DNA from: Acuticoccus sp. MNP-M23
GTDB lineage: Bacteria; Pseudomonadota; Alphaproteobacteria; Rhizobiales; Amorphaceae
Reading direction: 5' to 3'
DNA length: 64,000 nt
Assembly (NCBI RefSeq): GCF_031195445.1
Contig: NZ_CP133480.1
Coordinates: 4,456,501 to 4,520,500 of the forward strand
In this document: positions 31,027-41,084 of the stretch, piece by piece
Numbering within the stretch: the first letter of the stretch is position 1
How the letters are laid out: every line of letters begins with the position of its first letter
Program-made: the position numbers and the translations under genes
Notes under the pieces: model-generated
Databases searched by the model: none
Seen by the model: only the letters and a program-made list of their open reading frames with translations
Told to the model about the DNA's origin: nothing

Positions 31027-31830
31027 ATGCAGCAACATACCCCGTCCCGCAGCGCCGCAGCCGAAGCCAGGGCGGGGTTCCTCATGATCCTGCCGCTGCT
31101 GGGTGCGGTCACACCGTTTGCACTGGTGTTCGGCACGCTTGCCGCCCAGAAAGGCATGACCGTTGCCGACGCGACGCTCATGTCCCTCACATTCTTTGCC
31201 GGGGCGAGCCAGATGGCGGCGGTCGAGCTTCTCGGCACAAACGTGCCGATGTGGACCATCCTCCTGTCGGTCCTCGCCGTCAATTTCCGCCACCTCCTCT
31301 ACTCCGCATCGCTGACGCCGATCATCAGCGGGCAGCCGGCCTGGGCAAAAGCGCTCGTGTTCCTGCTTCTGGTCGACCCGCAATTCGCGCTGACCGAGAA
31401 GCGCGCGGAGGAAGGCAAGCCATTCTCGCTTGCCTGGTATCTGGGGCTCGGGCTGCCGATGTATTTCATCTGGGTCGCGCTGACGGCGGCCGGTGCCTTT
31501 GCCGGGCGGCTGATTGCCCATCCCGAGGCTCTCGGCATCGACATGCTGCTGCCGATCTACTTCGTCGGCCTCGTCATGGGATTTCGCAAGCGCGCTCGCT
31601 GGGGGCTTGTGGTCCTCACCAGCGGCGCGGTGTCGCTTCTGGTCTACAACGCACCGCAGATGGGCATCGAGTGGCTGGGCGCCCCCTGGCACGTCACCAT
31701 CGGCGGGCTGGCGGGCGTGGCCGCGGCCGCCATCTGGCCGCCAGCCGGGCCGCACCGCAGCATGCTGCGCGTTGCCGAGGGCGAATACGTGCCTGCCATG
31801 GGCGCAGAGGAGCCAGCCCATGACCGTTGA
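31027..31830 (+). CDS. azlC: AzlC family branched-chain amino acid exporter subunit
   Basis: This multi-pass membrane protein of 267 residues forms an amino-acid efflux pump together with AzlD. Typical features are VTPFALVFGTLAAQKGM, FFAGASQMAAVELL and SVLAVNFRHLLYSASL. The substrate is inferred to be branched-chain amino acids from the family. The azlD gene overlaps its 3' end by 11 bases, and the two are one transcript. It is divergent from mmsA. Confidence 0.92.
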   Translation: MQQHTPSRSAAAEARAGFLMILPLLGAVTPFALVFGTLAAQKGMTVADATLMSLTFFAGASQMAAVELLGTNVPMWTILLSVLAVNFRHLLYSASLTPIISGQPAWAKALVFLLLVDPQFALTEKRAEEGKPFSLAWYLGLGLPMYFIWVALTAAGAFAGRLIAHPEALGIDMLLPIYFVGLVMGFRKRARWGLVVLTSGAVSLLVYNAPQMGIEWLGAPWHVTIGGLAGVAAAAIWPPAGPHRSMLRVAEGEYVPAMGAEEPAHDR

Positions 31831-32116
31831 TCTCCTGCCGCTCATCCTTCTTGGCGGCCTTATCACCTATGGCGCGCGCGCTGGCGGCTACATTTTCCTG
31901 TCGCGCTTCAAATCCGTTCCGCGGCGGGTGGAGGTGGGTCTCGATGCAGTGCCCGCGGCAGTGATGACCGCGCTTGCCGCCCCGGCCCTCATCTCGGGCA
32001 CATGGCGCGAGGCTGTGGTGATTGTCTTTGCCGCGCTCGTCTCGTTGCGGTTCGGCTTTGCCATCGTGGTTTTTGCGCCGGTCTTCCTGTTGATTGCTCT
32101 TCGCGCCTATACCTGA
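31820..32116 (+). CDS. azlD: AzlD-like membrane protein
   Basis: This 98-residue membrane protein with three to four hydrophobic segments (LLPLILLGGLITYGARAGGY, VEVGLDAVPAAVMTALAAP) is the small subunit of the AzlCD amino-acid exporter. The ATG at 31820 lies inside the azlC coding region, a typical overlap. Confidence 0.88.
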   Translation: MTVDLLPLILLGGLITYGARAGGYIFLSRFKSVPRRVEVGLDAVPAAVMTALAAPALISGTWREAVVIVFAALVSLRFGFAIVVFAPVFLLIALRAYT

Positions 32117-32242
32117 AGGACTTGCGCCGGCGGGAGACCGCGCCGACGGTTGCTCTGCGCCCTGTTGTGGCGCGTCGCTTGCCTCTGCGGCCTCCGCCGG
32201 CGATGACCAGTCCGGCAAAGGCGCGAACGGGACGGATTGACG

Positions 32243-33466
32243 ATGCAGAATCTGAAAATCGACGGCGAGCGGCTGTGGGACAGTCTGATGGAGACCGCCC
32301 GCTTCGGCGCGCTCCCGCTGGGCGGCATCCGCCGGCTCGCCCTGTCGGATGAAGACAGGATGGTGCGGGACTGGTTTCGCAGCGCCTGCGAGGCAGCGGA
32401 CCTCACCGTCACCGTCGACGGGGTGGGCAACATGTTCGCAACCCGCCCCGGAACCAATCCGGCTGCCAAGGCAGTCGCCTTCGGCAGCCACCTCGACACG
32501 CAACCCGCAGGCGGCAAGTTCGACGGCATCCTGGGCGTTCTGGCGGGGCTCGAAGCCATCCGCACGCTGAACGATGCCGGCTACGTCACCGAACACCCCC
32601 TCACCCTCGTCAACTTCACCAACGAGGAAGGGGCACGCTTCAGCCCCGCCATGATGTGCTCCGGTGTCTACTCCGGCGACCTGCCGCTGGCCCCCGTCCT
32701 GGCCGGCGTCGATGGCGACGGCCATACGTTCGAGGACGAGCTCACGCGGATCGGCTACGCCGGCGACGAGCCCATCGGCGAGCGGCGCTTTCACGCCTTT
32801 GTGGAGCTGCACATCGAACAGGGGCCGCTTCTGGAGGCGGCGGACGAGACCATCGGCGTCGTCACCGGCGGCCAGGGCCTCCTGTGGTTCGACGGCACGA
32901 TCACCGGGCAGGACAGCCACGCCGGCACGACGCCGATGACCCTCCGGCGCGATGCGATGACCGCCCTTGCCGCCGTCACCCTCGCCATCGAGGACATTGC
33001 GCGCCAGCACGGCCCCGCAGGCGTCGGCACCGTCGGCGAGGTCCGCGTCCTGCCGGGTTCGCGCAACACCATTCCGGGCACCGCCACGTTCAAGGCGGAA
33101 TTCCGCCATCCGGACAATGACGCGCTCAGCGCGATGGAAACGGAACTTGCCACCCGCATCGCGGCGATCGCTGCGGAACGGCGCGTGACGATCGAGACCC
33201 GCCGCAGCTTCCGCAAGGATCCGACGACGTTCGACAAGCTGGTGGTGGACGCCATCGAATCCGCAGCGAAAGACCTGCCGCACCGCAAGATGATTTCCGG
33301 CGCCGGGCACGATGCGTTCTACATGGCATCCACCTGCCCCACCGCGATGATCTTCATCCCCTGCAAGGACGGGATCAGCCACAACGAGCTTGAAAGCGCG
33401 ACGCCCGGCCACTGTACCGCCGGCGGCCAGATCCTGCTCGATACCATCCTCCGCCTCGCCCGCTGA
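32243..33466 (+). CDS. Zn-dependent amidohydrolase: N-carbamoyl-amino-acid hydrolase / allantoate amidohydrolase / beta-ureidopropionase type
   Basis: This M20-family metalloenzyme of 407 residues hydrolyses N-carbamoyl groups. Metal ligands and active-site motifs are intact: SHLDTQPAGGKFDG (His, Asp), FTNEEGARF (Glu), GQDSHAGTTPM and the last His in SHNELESATPGH. Fine substrate choice (carbamoyl-beta-alanine, allantoate, carbamoyl-L-amino acid) is not clear. The ATG at 32243 is preferred over a TTG six bases up. It is followed 54 bases later by an amidase, suggesting a nitrogen-salvage unit. Confidence 0.88.
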   Translation: MQNLKIDGERLWDSLMETARFGALPLGGIRRLALSDEDRMVRDWFRSACEAADLTVTVDGVGNMFATRPGTNPAAKAVAFGSHLDTQPAGGKFDGILGVLAGLEAIRTLNDAGYVTEHPLTLVNFTNEEGARFSPAMMCSGVYSGDLPLAPVLAGVDGDGHTFEDELTRIGYAGDEPIGERRFHAFVELHIEQGPLLEAADETIGVVTGGQGLLWFDGTITGQDSHAGTTPMTLRRDAMTALAAVTLAIEDIARQHGPAGVGTVGEVRVLPGSRNTIPGTATFKAEFRHPDNDALSAMETELATRIAAIAAERRVTIETRRSFRKDPTTFDKLVVDAIESAAKDLPHRKMISGAGHDAFYMASTCPTAMIFIPCKDGISHNELESATPGHCTAGGQILLDTILRLAR

Positions 33467-33520
33467 TCAACGCCACCCTTCGAAGATCAGGCGCACCCTC
33501 TGCCGCCCAGGAAAGCCAAG

Positions 33521-34891
33521 ATGCCCGAACTTACCCCCGACGCTGCCGCTGATCTCTCGGTCGCAGCGCTCGCGCGCGCCTATCGCCTTGGCGAAGCCGA
33601 CCCGGTCGCCGTTACCGAAGTGTGCCTGTCGCGCATTGCGCAGGCGAGCGGCGCCTCCGTCTTCCTTGCCGTGACCGAAGACCGGGCGCGGCGCGAGGCG
33701 GAAGCATCGCGCGCCCGCTACGCCGCCGGGCGCCCTGCTTCCCCGGTCGACGGTGTGCCGGTGGCCTGGAAAGACCTGTTCGACATGGAAGGCGAGGTCA
33801 CCACCGCAGGGTCGGCCCTCCTGCGCCATGCCCCGCCGGCCGAGGCCGACGCGCCGGTGGTTGCGCAGCTGTCCGCTGCCGGCATGGTGGCGGTGGGCAA
33901 GACCAACCTCACCGAATTTGCGTTCTCCGCGCTCGGCCTCAACCCGCATTACGGCACGTGCGCCAACCCGTGGGATTCCGAAACGCCGCGCTGTCCGGGC
34001 GGCTCTTCGTCCGGCTCGGCGGTGGCGGTGGCCGCCGGGCTGGTGCCCGTCGCCATCGGCTCCGACACCGGCGGCTCGGTGCGCGTGCCCGCAGCCTTCA
34101 ACGGCCTTGTCGGCGCCAAATCGTCCGAGGGGCGGATCAGCACCCGCGGCGCCTACCCGCTGTCCTACACGCTCGACACTGTCGGACCGCTCTGCCGCAC
34201 CGTGGAAGACGCTGTGCTGACGGACGCTGCCCTGCGCGGCACGTCGCCGACCGTGACCCGCGGCAACCTGTCGGACCTGAAGCTGGTGGTGGCCGAAGGG
34301 CTGCCCATGGACGATTGCGACGAGGTTGTGCTCACCGCGTTCGAGGCTGCGGTGGAGCGGCTGGCTAAGGCCGGCGCCACCATCGAGCGGCACGAATTTG
34401 CCGAGCTTGCCGAGGCGAGCCAGATGCTGGCCACCCACGGCACCATCGCCAACGCGGAGGCCTATCACTTCCACAAGGAGCGCGTGGACGGTCCGGACGT
34501 GGAGGAGATCGACGGCCGCGTTGCCGCCCGCATCCTGCGCGGCAAGACCATGAGCGCGGACGACCTTCTGGAGCTTCAGATCGGCCGGCGTCGTCTGGCA
34601 GCCAGCCTTGCCTCAACGTTGAACGGCGCGCTCCTCATCTACCCCACGGTCGCCCACATTGCGCCGGAGATCGCGCCGCTGGACGCTGACCCGGCCCTCT
34701 TCAACGACGTGAACATGCGTTCGCTGCGCAACACGATGGTGGGCAACTTCCTCAACCTGCCGGGCGTGGCGCTGCCCGCCGCAAGCCCCTCGCCCATGCC
34801 GGTCAGCCTTCTGGTCTCCGGCCTTGCAAACACCGACGAGACGGTGCTGTCCGCCGCATGGGCCATGGAAAACATGGTGCGCGGCGGTTGA
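33521..34891 (+). CDS. Amidase (amidase signature family)
   Basis: It hydrolyses C-N amide bonds. The 456-residue protein has the Ser-cisSer-Lys triad: Lys in GVPVAWKDLF, cis-Ser in PGGSSSGSAVAV and nucleophile Ser in GSDTGGSVRVPAA. The substrate is unknown. It lies downstream of the carbamoyl hydrolase on the same strand, so the two may act on the same nitrogen source. GGAAA is upstream of the ATG. It converges with ubiG, 18 bases apart. Confidence 0.9.
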   Translation: MPELTPDAAADLSVAALARAYRLGEADPVAVTEVCLSRIAQASGASVFLAVTEDRARREAEASRARYAAGRPASPVDGVPVAWKDLFDMEGEVTTAGSALLRHAPPAEADAPVVAQLSAAGMVAVGKTNLTEFAFSALGLNPHYGTCANPWDSETPRCPGGSSSGSAVAVAAGLVPVAIGSDTGGSVRVPAAFNGLVGAKSSEGRISTRGAYPLSYTLDTVGPLCRTVEDAVLTDAALRGTSPTVTRGNLSDLKLVVAEGLPMDDCDEVVLTAFEAAVERLAKAGATIERHEFAELAEASQMLATHGTIANAEAYHFHKERVDGPDVEEIDGRVAARILRGKTMSADDLLELQIGRRRLAASLASTLNGALLIYPTVAHIAPEIAPLDADPALFNDVNMRSLRNTMVGNFLNLPGVALPAASPSPMPVSLLVSGLANTDETVLSAAWAMENMVRGG

Positions 34892-34909
34892 TGATCGCGC
34901 CCTTTCCGC

Positions 34910-35668
34910 TCAGGCGGCGGGAAGGGCCTTGGCCTCCGGGCGCAGGCCGATGATCATGTAATTCACGTCGCTGTCCTTTGAGAGCGACCAGGCATCCTTG
35001 ACCGGATTGTAGACCACCCCGATGGGCTCCTGCGGGGTGATCCCGTTGGCGGTGAACGCGCGTTCCAGCTCGCGTGGCTTTACCAGCCGATCGTAGTTGT
35101 GGGTGCCGCGCGGCAGCCAGCGCAGCACGTATTCGGCGCCCACGATGGCGAGCGCCAGCGCCTTCAGCGTTCGGTTGATGGTGGCGAACACGGTGATCCC
35201 GCCCGGCCGCACCATCGTGCAGCACGCCGCCACGAAGGCATCCACGTCCGACACATGCTCGACGATCTCCATCGCCAGCACCGCATCGAACTCTTCGCCC
35301 GCGGACGCCAGCGCCTCGGCGGTCGTCGCCCGGTAGTCGACCGGCACGCCGGTCTGCTCGGCATGGCGCTTTGCGATCTCGATGTTGGTGGGCGCAGCGT
35401 CCGCCCCCACAACATCTGCCCCCATGTTGGCCAGCGGCTCCGACAACAGCCCCCCGCCGCAACCGATATCGAGGATGCGCAGGCCCTCCAGCGGCCGCTC
35501 GGCACGGGGGTCCCGGTCAAAGTGGCGGCACAGTTTTTCGCGCAGGAAACGCAGGCGCACCGGGTTGAACTTGTGCAGCGGCTTGAACTTGCCGTTCGGG
35601 TTCCACCACTCGGCGGCCAGGCGGTCGAACTTGTCCACCTCGCGCGCGTCGATCGTTGTCTCGCTCAT
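34910..35668 (-). CDS. ubiG: Ubiquinone biosynthesis O-methyltransferase
   Basis: This SAM-dependent methyltransferase of 252 residues carries out both O-methylations in ubiquinone synthesis at the inner membrane. The N-terminal [23 protein letters not shown] and NPVRLRF are diagnostic for UbiG; the SAM loop is [17 protein letters not shown]. The ATG at 35668 gives the normal start [11 protein letters not shown]; a GTG three codons upstream is an alternative. It is divergent from lysC, with about 80 bases between, so promoters overlap. Confidence 0.96.
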   Translation of the reverse strand: MSETTIDAREVDKFDRLAAEWWNPNGKFKPLHKFNPVRLRFLREKLCRHFDRDPRAERPLEGLRILDIGCGGGLLSEPLANMGADVVGADAAPTNIEIAKRHAEQTGVPVDYRATTAEALASAGEEFDAVLAMEIVEHVSDVDAFVAACCTMVRPGGITVFATINRTLKALALAIVGAEYVLRWLPRGTHNYDRLVKPRELERAFTANGITPQEPIGVVYNPVKDAWSLSKDSDVNYMIIGLRPEAKALPAA

Positions 35669-35751
35669 GGCACCCACCGCGGTTGTTTGATGTTCCTTAG
35701 GCTGCTAGCTAGCGGTTCCTGCCGATCGCGCAATCCTTCGAAGTCGTTCCA

Positions 35752-36981
35752 ATGCCTCGCCTCGTCATGAAATTCGGCGGTACGTCCGTCGCCGACCTGT
35801 CCCGCATCCGCCATGTGGCGGCCCACGTCGCCCGCGAAGTCGAGGCCGGCAACGAGGTTGCCGTGGTGGTCTCGGCCATGGCCGGGGAGACTAACAAGCT
35901 CGTCTCGCTGTGCCGCGACGCCTCCCCGCTGCACGATGCGCGGGAATATGATGCCATTGTTTCTTCTGGGGAAAACGTCACCTCAGGGCTCCTTGCCATC
36001 GTTCTGCAGTCGATGGGCATCGACGCGCGGTCCTGGCAGGGCTGGCAGATCACCATGCGCACCGACGACGCGCACGGCGCTGCGCGGATCGAGGACATCG
36101 ACGCCAAGGTGGTGCTGGAGCGCCTTGCCATGAAGCAGGTGGCGGTGGTCGCCGGCTTCCAGGGCCTATCGCCGCAGAACCGCATCACCACGCTCGGCCG
36201 CGGCGGCTCCGACACCACGGCCGTCGCGCTGGCGGCGGCACTCGATGCCGACCGCTGTGACATCTACACCGACGTCGACGGCGTCTACACCACCGATCCG
36301 CGGATCGTGAAGACCGCCCGCCGCCTGCCGAAGATCTCGCACGAGGAGATGCTGGAGATGGCGTCCCTCGGCGCCAAGGTCCTGCACGTGCGCTCCGTGG
36401 AGCTTGCCATGCTCTACGACGTGCCGCTGATGGTCCGCTCCACCTTTACCGACCCCGCCGTCGCACCGCCCGGCACGCTCATCACAGGCGAAGATATCAT
36501 GGAACAAGAAGCCGTCACCTCCATCGCCTACGCCCGTGACGAGGCGCAGGTGACCCTGCGCGACGTGTCCGATGCGCCCGGCGTTGCGTTCCGCGTGTTC
36601 GGCCCGCTGGCGGCGGCCAACATCAACGTGGACATGATCGTCCAGAACATTTCCGACGACGGCACCTCCACCGACATCACCTTCACCCTGCCGGAAGCCG
36701 ACTACGACCGCGCCATGGCGACGCTGGAAGCCGCGAAGGACGACATCAAGTTCGACAAGCTCAGCGGCGACAAGGACGTGGTGAAGGTCTCCGTCATTGG
36801 GGTCGGCATGCGCAGCCACGCCGGCGTTGCGGCGACTGCGTTCAAGGCGCTGGGCGAAAAGGGCATCAACATCCGCGCCATCACCACCAGCGAGATCAAG
36901 ATCTCGGTGCTGATCGATTCAGCCTACACCGAGTTGGCGGTGCGAACGCTCCATTCGATTTATGGGCTGGACAAGAGCTGA
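35752..36981 (+). CDS. lysC: Aspartate kinase
   Basis: It phosphorylates aspartate, the first step to lysine, threonine and methionine. The 409-residue protein has the kinase signature VMKFGGTSVAD, a GRGGSDTTAVALAAAL loop and two C-terminal ACT domains (APGVAFRVFGPL and SHAGVAATAFKAL), which mediate feedback inhibition. It is followed, after an unusually long gap of 763 bases, by ptsP, a neighbourhood often seen in Hyphomicrobiales. Confidence 0.96.
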   Translation: MPRLVMKFGGTSVADLSRIRHVAAHVAREVEAGNEVAVVVSAMAGETNKLVSLCRDASPLHDAREYDAIVSSGENVTSGLLAIVLQSMGIDARSWQGWQITMRTDDAHGAARIEDIDAKVVLERLAMKQVAVVAGFQGLSPQNRITTLGRGGSDTTAVALAAALDADRCDIYTDVDGVYTTDPRIVKTARRLPKISHEEMLEMASLGAKVLHVRSVELAMLYDVPLMVRSTFTDPAVAPPGTLITGEDIMEQEAVTSIAYARDEAQVTLRDVSDAPGVAFRVFGPLAAANINVDMIVQNISDDGTSTDITFTLPEADYDRAMATLEAAKDDIKFDKLSGDKDVVKVSVIGVGMRSHAGVAATAFKALGEKGINIRAITTSEIKISVLIDSAYTELAVRTLHSIYGLDKS

Positions 36982-37744
36982 CAGACACGCCTAAGTTGCA
37001 CCGAGATTCGGAGCAACGACGATGCAATCAGAACTGCAAGGCGCGATAACCCGCCGCCACACTGATCTTTCGCGGCTGTGGCCGGATTCGAGCCCCGGCC
37101 GGAAATTTGCTGCGATGCGACCGGAACTCGATGCTGACACGGCAATCTGGCGTGCGGCTTGCTTCTGTGGTTCTATGGCGGTGCGCCCGGTTTAGCGGAC
37201 GCATCAGCCTGACATGCGCCGCAGAAGCGCAGCCAGCCCGCTGATTCAATTTTTGGTTTAACGGTTTTTTCAGCGCACCTTGCGTGATCCATGAATCGCG
37301 GACGATTGCGGCAGTTTCGTTTCGTGCACAGCTGTTATCCGGGCGAGCGAACGTGCCGCTCCGCTTGACCGTGCATGCCGGTAAAAATACCCACCGAGAG
37401 GTGAATATCGTGCAGTTTTATCAAAGTGTTGACCCTCAAATGCCGATGCCGGCATTGCACCGCGCCAAGGCTGCCCCCACCTCCCCGTCATGGCGCGACG
37501 TGCTGACGCACCAGCTCCGGGACGGGTCGACCGTCATACGATCAGATAAATGGCATCGGTCAGAGAACCGGGCCGATGACGGACCCGGTGTCATCAGGGC
37601 GACACCGGGAGACGGCATCGGACCAAGTGCCCAAAGGCAAACAGCCACACGGCACCGGCAGGTTTACCCGTGCATTTCGCAACAAGCGGAATGCACGGGA
37701 ACGCCGGTGACCGGGATGGACGTTTAGGGAGCGGGGAGAAACGG
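36982..37744 (+). other. Long spacer between lysC and ptsP, no clear gene
   Basis: This 763-base stretch has no gene I can support. An open frame at 37284-37727 (+) would encode up to 147 residues; a GTG at 37411 with AGAGG upstream could give a shorter product beginning MQFYQSVDPQMPM, but the composition is not convincing. A 6-bp hairpin is at 37080-37100 (GGCCGG/CCGGCC) and a T-rich stretch (two runs of five to six T) at 37249-37271 might end a small transcript. It may contain an sRNA or a regulatory leader for ptsP. Confidence 0.3.
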
Positions 37745-40009
37745 ATGCGCGATACACTCGCCGGTCCGAGACAGCTGATCAAACAGCTTCACGCCGTCAT
37801 GGCCGCCCCCCTGCAAGCGCAGGCGCGGCTGGACGGAATTGTGCGGCTGATCGCGAACAACATGGTCGCCGAGGTCTCGTCCCTCTACGTCCTGCGGTCC
37901 GACGCTGTGCTCGAACTTTATGCCACCCACGGGCTCAATCCGTCTGCCGTTCACCGCGCGGGGCTGCGCGTCGGCGAAGGCCTCGTCGGCCGCGTCGCGA
38001 AAACCGCGCAGCCGCTCAACATCACCAATCCACGCTCGCACCCGAGCTTTGCCTACCTGCCGGACGTGGGTGAGGACGACTACAACACCTTCCTCGGCGT
38101 GCCGGTCCTGCGCGCTGGACGGATGCTGGGCGTCCTCACGGTGCAGAACCGTGCTCCCCGCCGCTATGACAACGAGGAAGTGGAGGCACTTCAGACCGTT
38201 GCCATGGTGATTGCCGAAATTGCCGGCACCGGCGACCTCGACCAGATTCCCCAGAACGTCGCAGCGCTCGACATCAAGCGTCAGCTCCATGTCTCGGGCG
38301 CGATGCTGAACGAGGGCGTCGGCCTCGGCCGCGCCGTCCTGCACGAACCGCGCGTCGTCATCACCGAGCTTCTGTCCGACGATGTGGACCACGAGCTGTC
38401 GCGCCTCGAAACCGCCCTCGACAAGGTGCGCGGCAACCTCAAGCAGCACCTGTCACGGCAGGAGGTGAACACGCGCGACGAGAGCCGCGACGTGCTGGAA
38501 GCCTTCCTGATGATCGCGCAGGACCGCGGCTGGGCCCGCAAGATGGCCGACGTCATCCGCTCCGGCCTCACCGCCGAAGCCGCGGTGGAGCGCGTCCAGT
38601 CCGACAACCGCGCCAAGCTCCTGCGCTCGACCGACCGGATGGTCCGCGAGCGCCTGCACGACCTTGACGATCTGGCCAACCGGCTCCTGCGCGAACTTCA
38701 GGGCCGTCACTCCACCGCCATGGCCGAGATCACGGGCGATGCCATCATCGTCGCCCGCTCCATGGGCCCTGCCGAACTCCTGGACTACGACCGCGCGCGC
38801 GTCCGCGGCCTCGTTCTGGAGGAAGGCACGCCCGCAAGCCACGTGGTGCTGATTGCCCGCGCGCTGGGAATCCCGGTGGTCGGCCAGGCGCACGGCGTCA
38901 CGTCCATGGTGGAGAGCGGCGAAGCGATCATCATCGACGCTGACGGCGGCGACGTGCACATCCGCCCCTCCCCGGACGTGGAGAACGTGTTCGCCGAGAA
39001 GGTGCGTTTCCGCGCCCGCAGACAGGCCCAGTACCGCCGCCTCAAGGACCTCCCCGCCATCAGCCGTGACGGGCTCGACGTCACCATGTCGATGAATGCC
39101 GGGATGCTGGCGGACATGCCGCATCTGCCGGAAAGCGGCGCAACCGGCATCGGCCTGTTCCGGACCGAGATCCTGTTCATGGTGGCGCCGTCGCTGCCGC
39201 GAATGCAGGCGCAGGAGCAGCTTTACCGGCAGATCTATCAGCTGGCCGGCGACAAGCCCGTCGCCTTCCGCTCGCTGGACATCGGCGGCGACAAGATCCT
39301 CCCCTACCTCTCCACGCTGGAGGAGGAAAACCCGGCCATGGGCTGGCGCGCGATCCGCCTCGGCCTCGACCGGCCGGGCCTGTTCCGCACCCAGGTGCGC
39401 GCCCTCCTGCGCGCTGCAGCCGGCCGCGAGCTGAAGCTCATGTTCCCGATGATCGCAACGGTTTCGGAATACAACGCCGCACGCGCGCTGGTCGACAAGG
39501 AACGCCGTTTCCTCAAGTTGCACGGCTATCCGGTGCCTGAATCGACGCAGCTCGGCGCCATGGTGGAAACCCCCTCGCTCCTGTTCGAGCTGGAGGAACT
39601 CCTTGCCGTGACCGACTTCATTTCCGTCGGCACCAACGATCTGTTCCAGTTTGCCATGGCGGCAGACCGGTCCAACGTGCGTGTGGCCGGCCGGTTCGAC
39701 AATCTGGGCCAGTCATTCCTCAGAATGCTGAAGCGTATTGCCGACGGCGCGCGCGAGGCCAATGTGCCGGTCACCGTGTGCGGCGATATCGCAAGCCGGC
39801 CGCTGGAGGCACTGGCGCTCGTAGCGCTCGGCTTCACCAACCTGTCGATGCCGCCCGCCGCCATCGGCCCGGTCAAATCCGCAATCCGTGCGGCCGACAT
39901 CGGCCGCCTGCGCGCCCGGCTCCTGCCGCGCCTGGAGCCCGGCCGCGGTAACGACGACGTGCGCCATCTCCTCGCCCGCTTCGCCGACGCCAACGACATT
40001 CCGGTCTGA
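37745..40009 (+). CDS. ptsP: Phosphoenolpyruvate-protein phosphotransferase EI-Ntr (GAF domain)
   Basis: It is enzyme I of the nitrogen-PTS: it autophosphorylates from PEP and passes the phosphate to NPr. In 754 residues it has a GAF domain (about 15-165), the EI N-terminal domain, the phosphohistidine loop GTPASHVVLIARALGIP and the PEP-utilising C-terminal domain with GIGLFRTEILFM and the catalytic Cys in VTVCGDIASRP. The GAF domain suggests allosteric control, by glutamine or 2-oxoglutarate in studied homologues. GGGGAG lies before the ATG. The frame is open upstream to 37670, but without such a site. Confidence 0.95.
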   Translation: MRDTLAGPRQLIKQLHAVMAAPLQAQARLDGIVRLIANNMVAEVSSLYVLRSDAVLELYATHGLNPSAVHRAGLRVGEGLVGRVAKTAQPLNITNPRSHPSFAYLPDVGEDDYNTFLGVPVLRAGRMLGVLTVQNRAPRRYDNEEVEALQTVAMVIAEIAGTGDLDQIPQNVAALDIKRQLHVSGAMLNEGVGLGRAVLHEPRVVITELLSDDVDHELSRLETALDKVRGNLKQHLSRQEVNTRDESRDVLEAFLMIAQDRGWARKMADVIRSGLTAEAAVERVQSDNRAKLLRSTDRMVRERLHDLDDLANRLLRELQGRHSTAMAEITGDAIIVARSMGPAELLDYDRARVRGLVLEEGTPASHVVLIARALGIPVVGQAHGVTSMVESGEAIIIDADGGDVHIRPSPDVENVFAEKVRFRARRQAQYRRLKDLPAISRDGLDVTMSMNAGMLADMPHLPESGATGIGLFRTEILFMVAPSLPRMQAQEQLYRQIYQLAGDKPVAFRSLDIGGDKILPYLSTLEEENPAMGWRAIRLGLDRPGLFRTQVRALLRAAAGRELKLMFPMIATVSEYNAARALVDKERRFLKLHGYPVPESTQLGAMVETPSLLFELEELLAVTDFISVGTNDLFQFAMAADRSNVRVAGRFDNLGQSFLRMLKRIADGAREANVPVTVCGDIASRPLEALALVALGFTNLSMPPAAIGPVKSAIRAADIGRLRARLLPRLEPGRGNDDVRHLLARFADANDIPV

Positions 40010-40016
40010 CATCAGC

Positions 40017-40047
40017 AGCTTGCGCGGCGTTTCTGCGCCCGCAAGCT
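40017..40047 (+). terminator. Hairpin at the end of ptsP
   Basis: AGCTTGCG at 40017-40024 pairs with CGCAAGCT at 40040-40047, extended by GGCG/CGCC with a one-base bulge. It lies eight bases after the stop. No T tract follows, so it may work with Rho or only stabilise the transcript. Confidence 0.45.
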
Positions 40048-40149
40048 CGCTTCAGCCTATGGCTCCGGTGCGGAACGCACGCGTGCGCTCCGAAGAATGG
40101 TTTGCATCCAGAATGACCGTTCGCAGCGCGCGGGATTGGTTACAGCGCC

Positions 40150-41080
40150 GGTCCGCGCTTTCGGCTTTTGCGCTGCCAGACGGTTTAGTGCGGCTGTGTG
40201 CCCCCACACCTTCGCCGCCGCTGCCGGCTGCCTTGCCCTTCCTGCCCACGCCGGCGCAGCCGACGCGAAAGCCCTGATCGCCAAGCATGCCGAGCTCACC
40301 ACCTACACCGCCCCCAGCAAGGCCTACGACACCAAGGCGTGCACGGCGCGCAGGAACATCTGCGCGATCGCGCTCATCGACAGGCAAGGTGGCATCCCGC
40401 CCGAATTCCTGGCCTCGCAAATCATTGGAGCACGCAACCCCAGTGTGAAGGTCACCACCGGCCACAACTAAGGCGCTTCACCCAGACCCCGCGCGACTAA
40501 CTCGACGGTTCCACCAACACCGACCACGTGACGGTGGGCGAAATTATCGCGCCGTGAACGATCGCCCAGACGAATGGCAACTGAGACGCGCTGATGCTGA
40601 GCCTGGGCGAGCTCATCCGGGCGGCCCCTTGCGCGATGCGATCATCGCCTTTTTCGCGGAGAACTGCTGGGAATGCACCAAACGATACGTCAACGAGCCG
40701 GTGGGCCGACCGGGCAACAAAAACGCAGCCTGCCCGTGCAGAAGGCGCTGCTGGCAGCCCCCTCGATCAACAAAGCCGCTGACCGCAGGCGAGATTATCG
40801 GCGCCATCGATCCTGTTCCAGACGCCGGCCATCTCATTTCAGGTCAAGGAGCGGGGTGAGACCGCCATCATCGTCGGCTGCAACCCACCCGGCTGCGTGC
40901 GCGCATCCGTTGCCGACTTGGCATCCTAGGATGACCGCGAGATTTTGCCGCGCAAACGCTCCGGCGACGTGAAAGAAGGCACGCCGCATCGGCAATCTGC
41001 GCGATGTCGGCCGCCATTATGCCGTGGTGAATTCGCTGAGAGACCTGATCATCGCGTTGACGCAGGTGGAACCGGCCTGA
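40150..41080 (+). pseudogene. Decayed sugar-type periplasmic binding protein gene
   Basis: A readable start survives as a signal-peptide-like stretch (about 40200-40260, ending LPAHAGAAD) followed by ELTTYTAPSKAYDTKACTARR and a downstream piece ending in a stop at 40471. That pattern resembles the N-terminus of sugar ABC transporter binding proteins, where a TAPGxxFD segment precedes the core. After 40471 protein-like scraps continue in other frames (RRFTQTPRD at about 40473-40500, ETAIIVGCNPPGCVRASV near 40857-40917, VNSLRDLIIALTQVEPA up to 41080), broken by frameshifts and stops. I read it as one inactivated gene; the family assignment is by eye only. Confidence 0.35.
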
Positions 41081-41084
41081 GGCC

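Noticed and set aside
37071-37110. tRNA-like T-arm (GGATTCGAGCCCCGG) in the lysC-ptsP spacer
   Set aside because: The conserved 53-61 pair is not formed and no acceptor or anticodon arm can be built on either strand. It is a plain hairpin.
37284-37727. 147-residue open frame upstream of ptsP
   Set aside because: There is no Shine-Dalgarno at the first start, the composition is poorly coding-like and no motif is seen. It is kept only as a note in the spacer entry.
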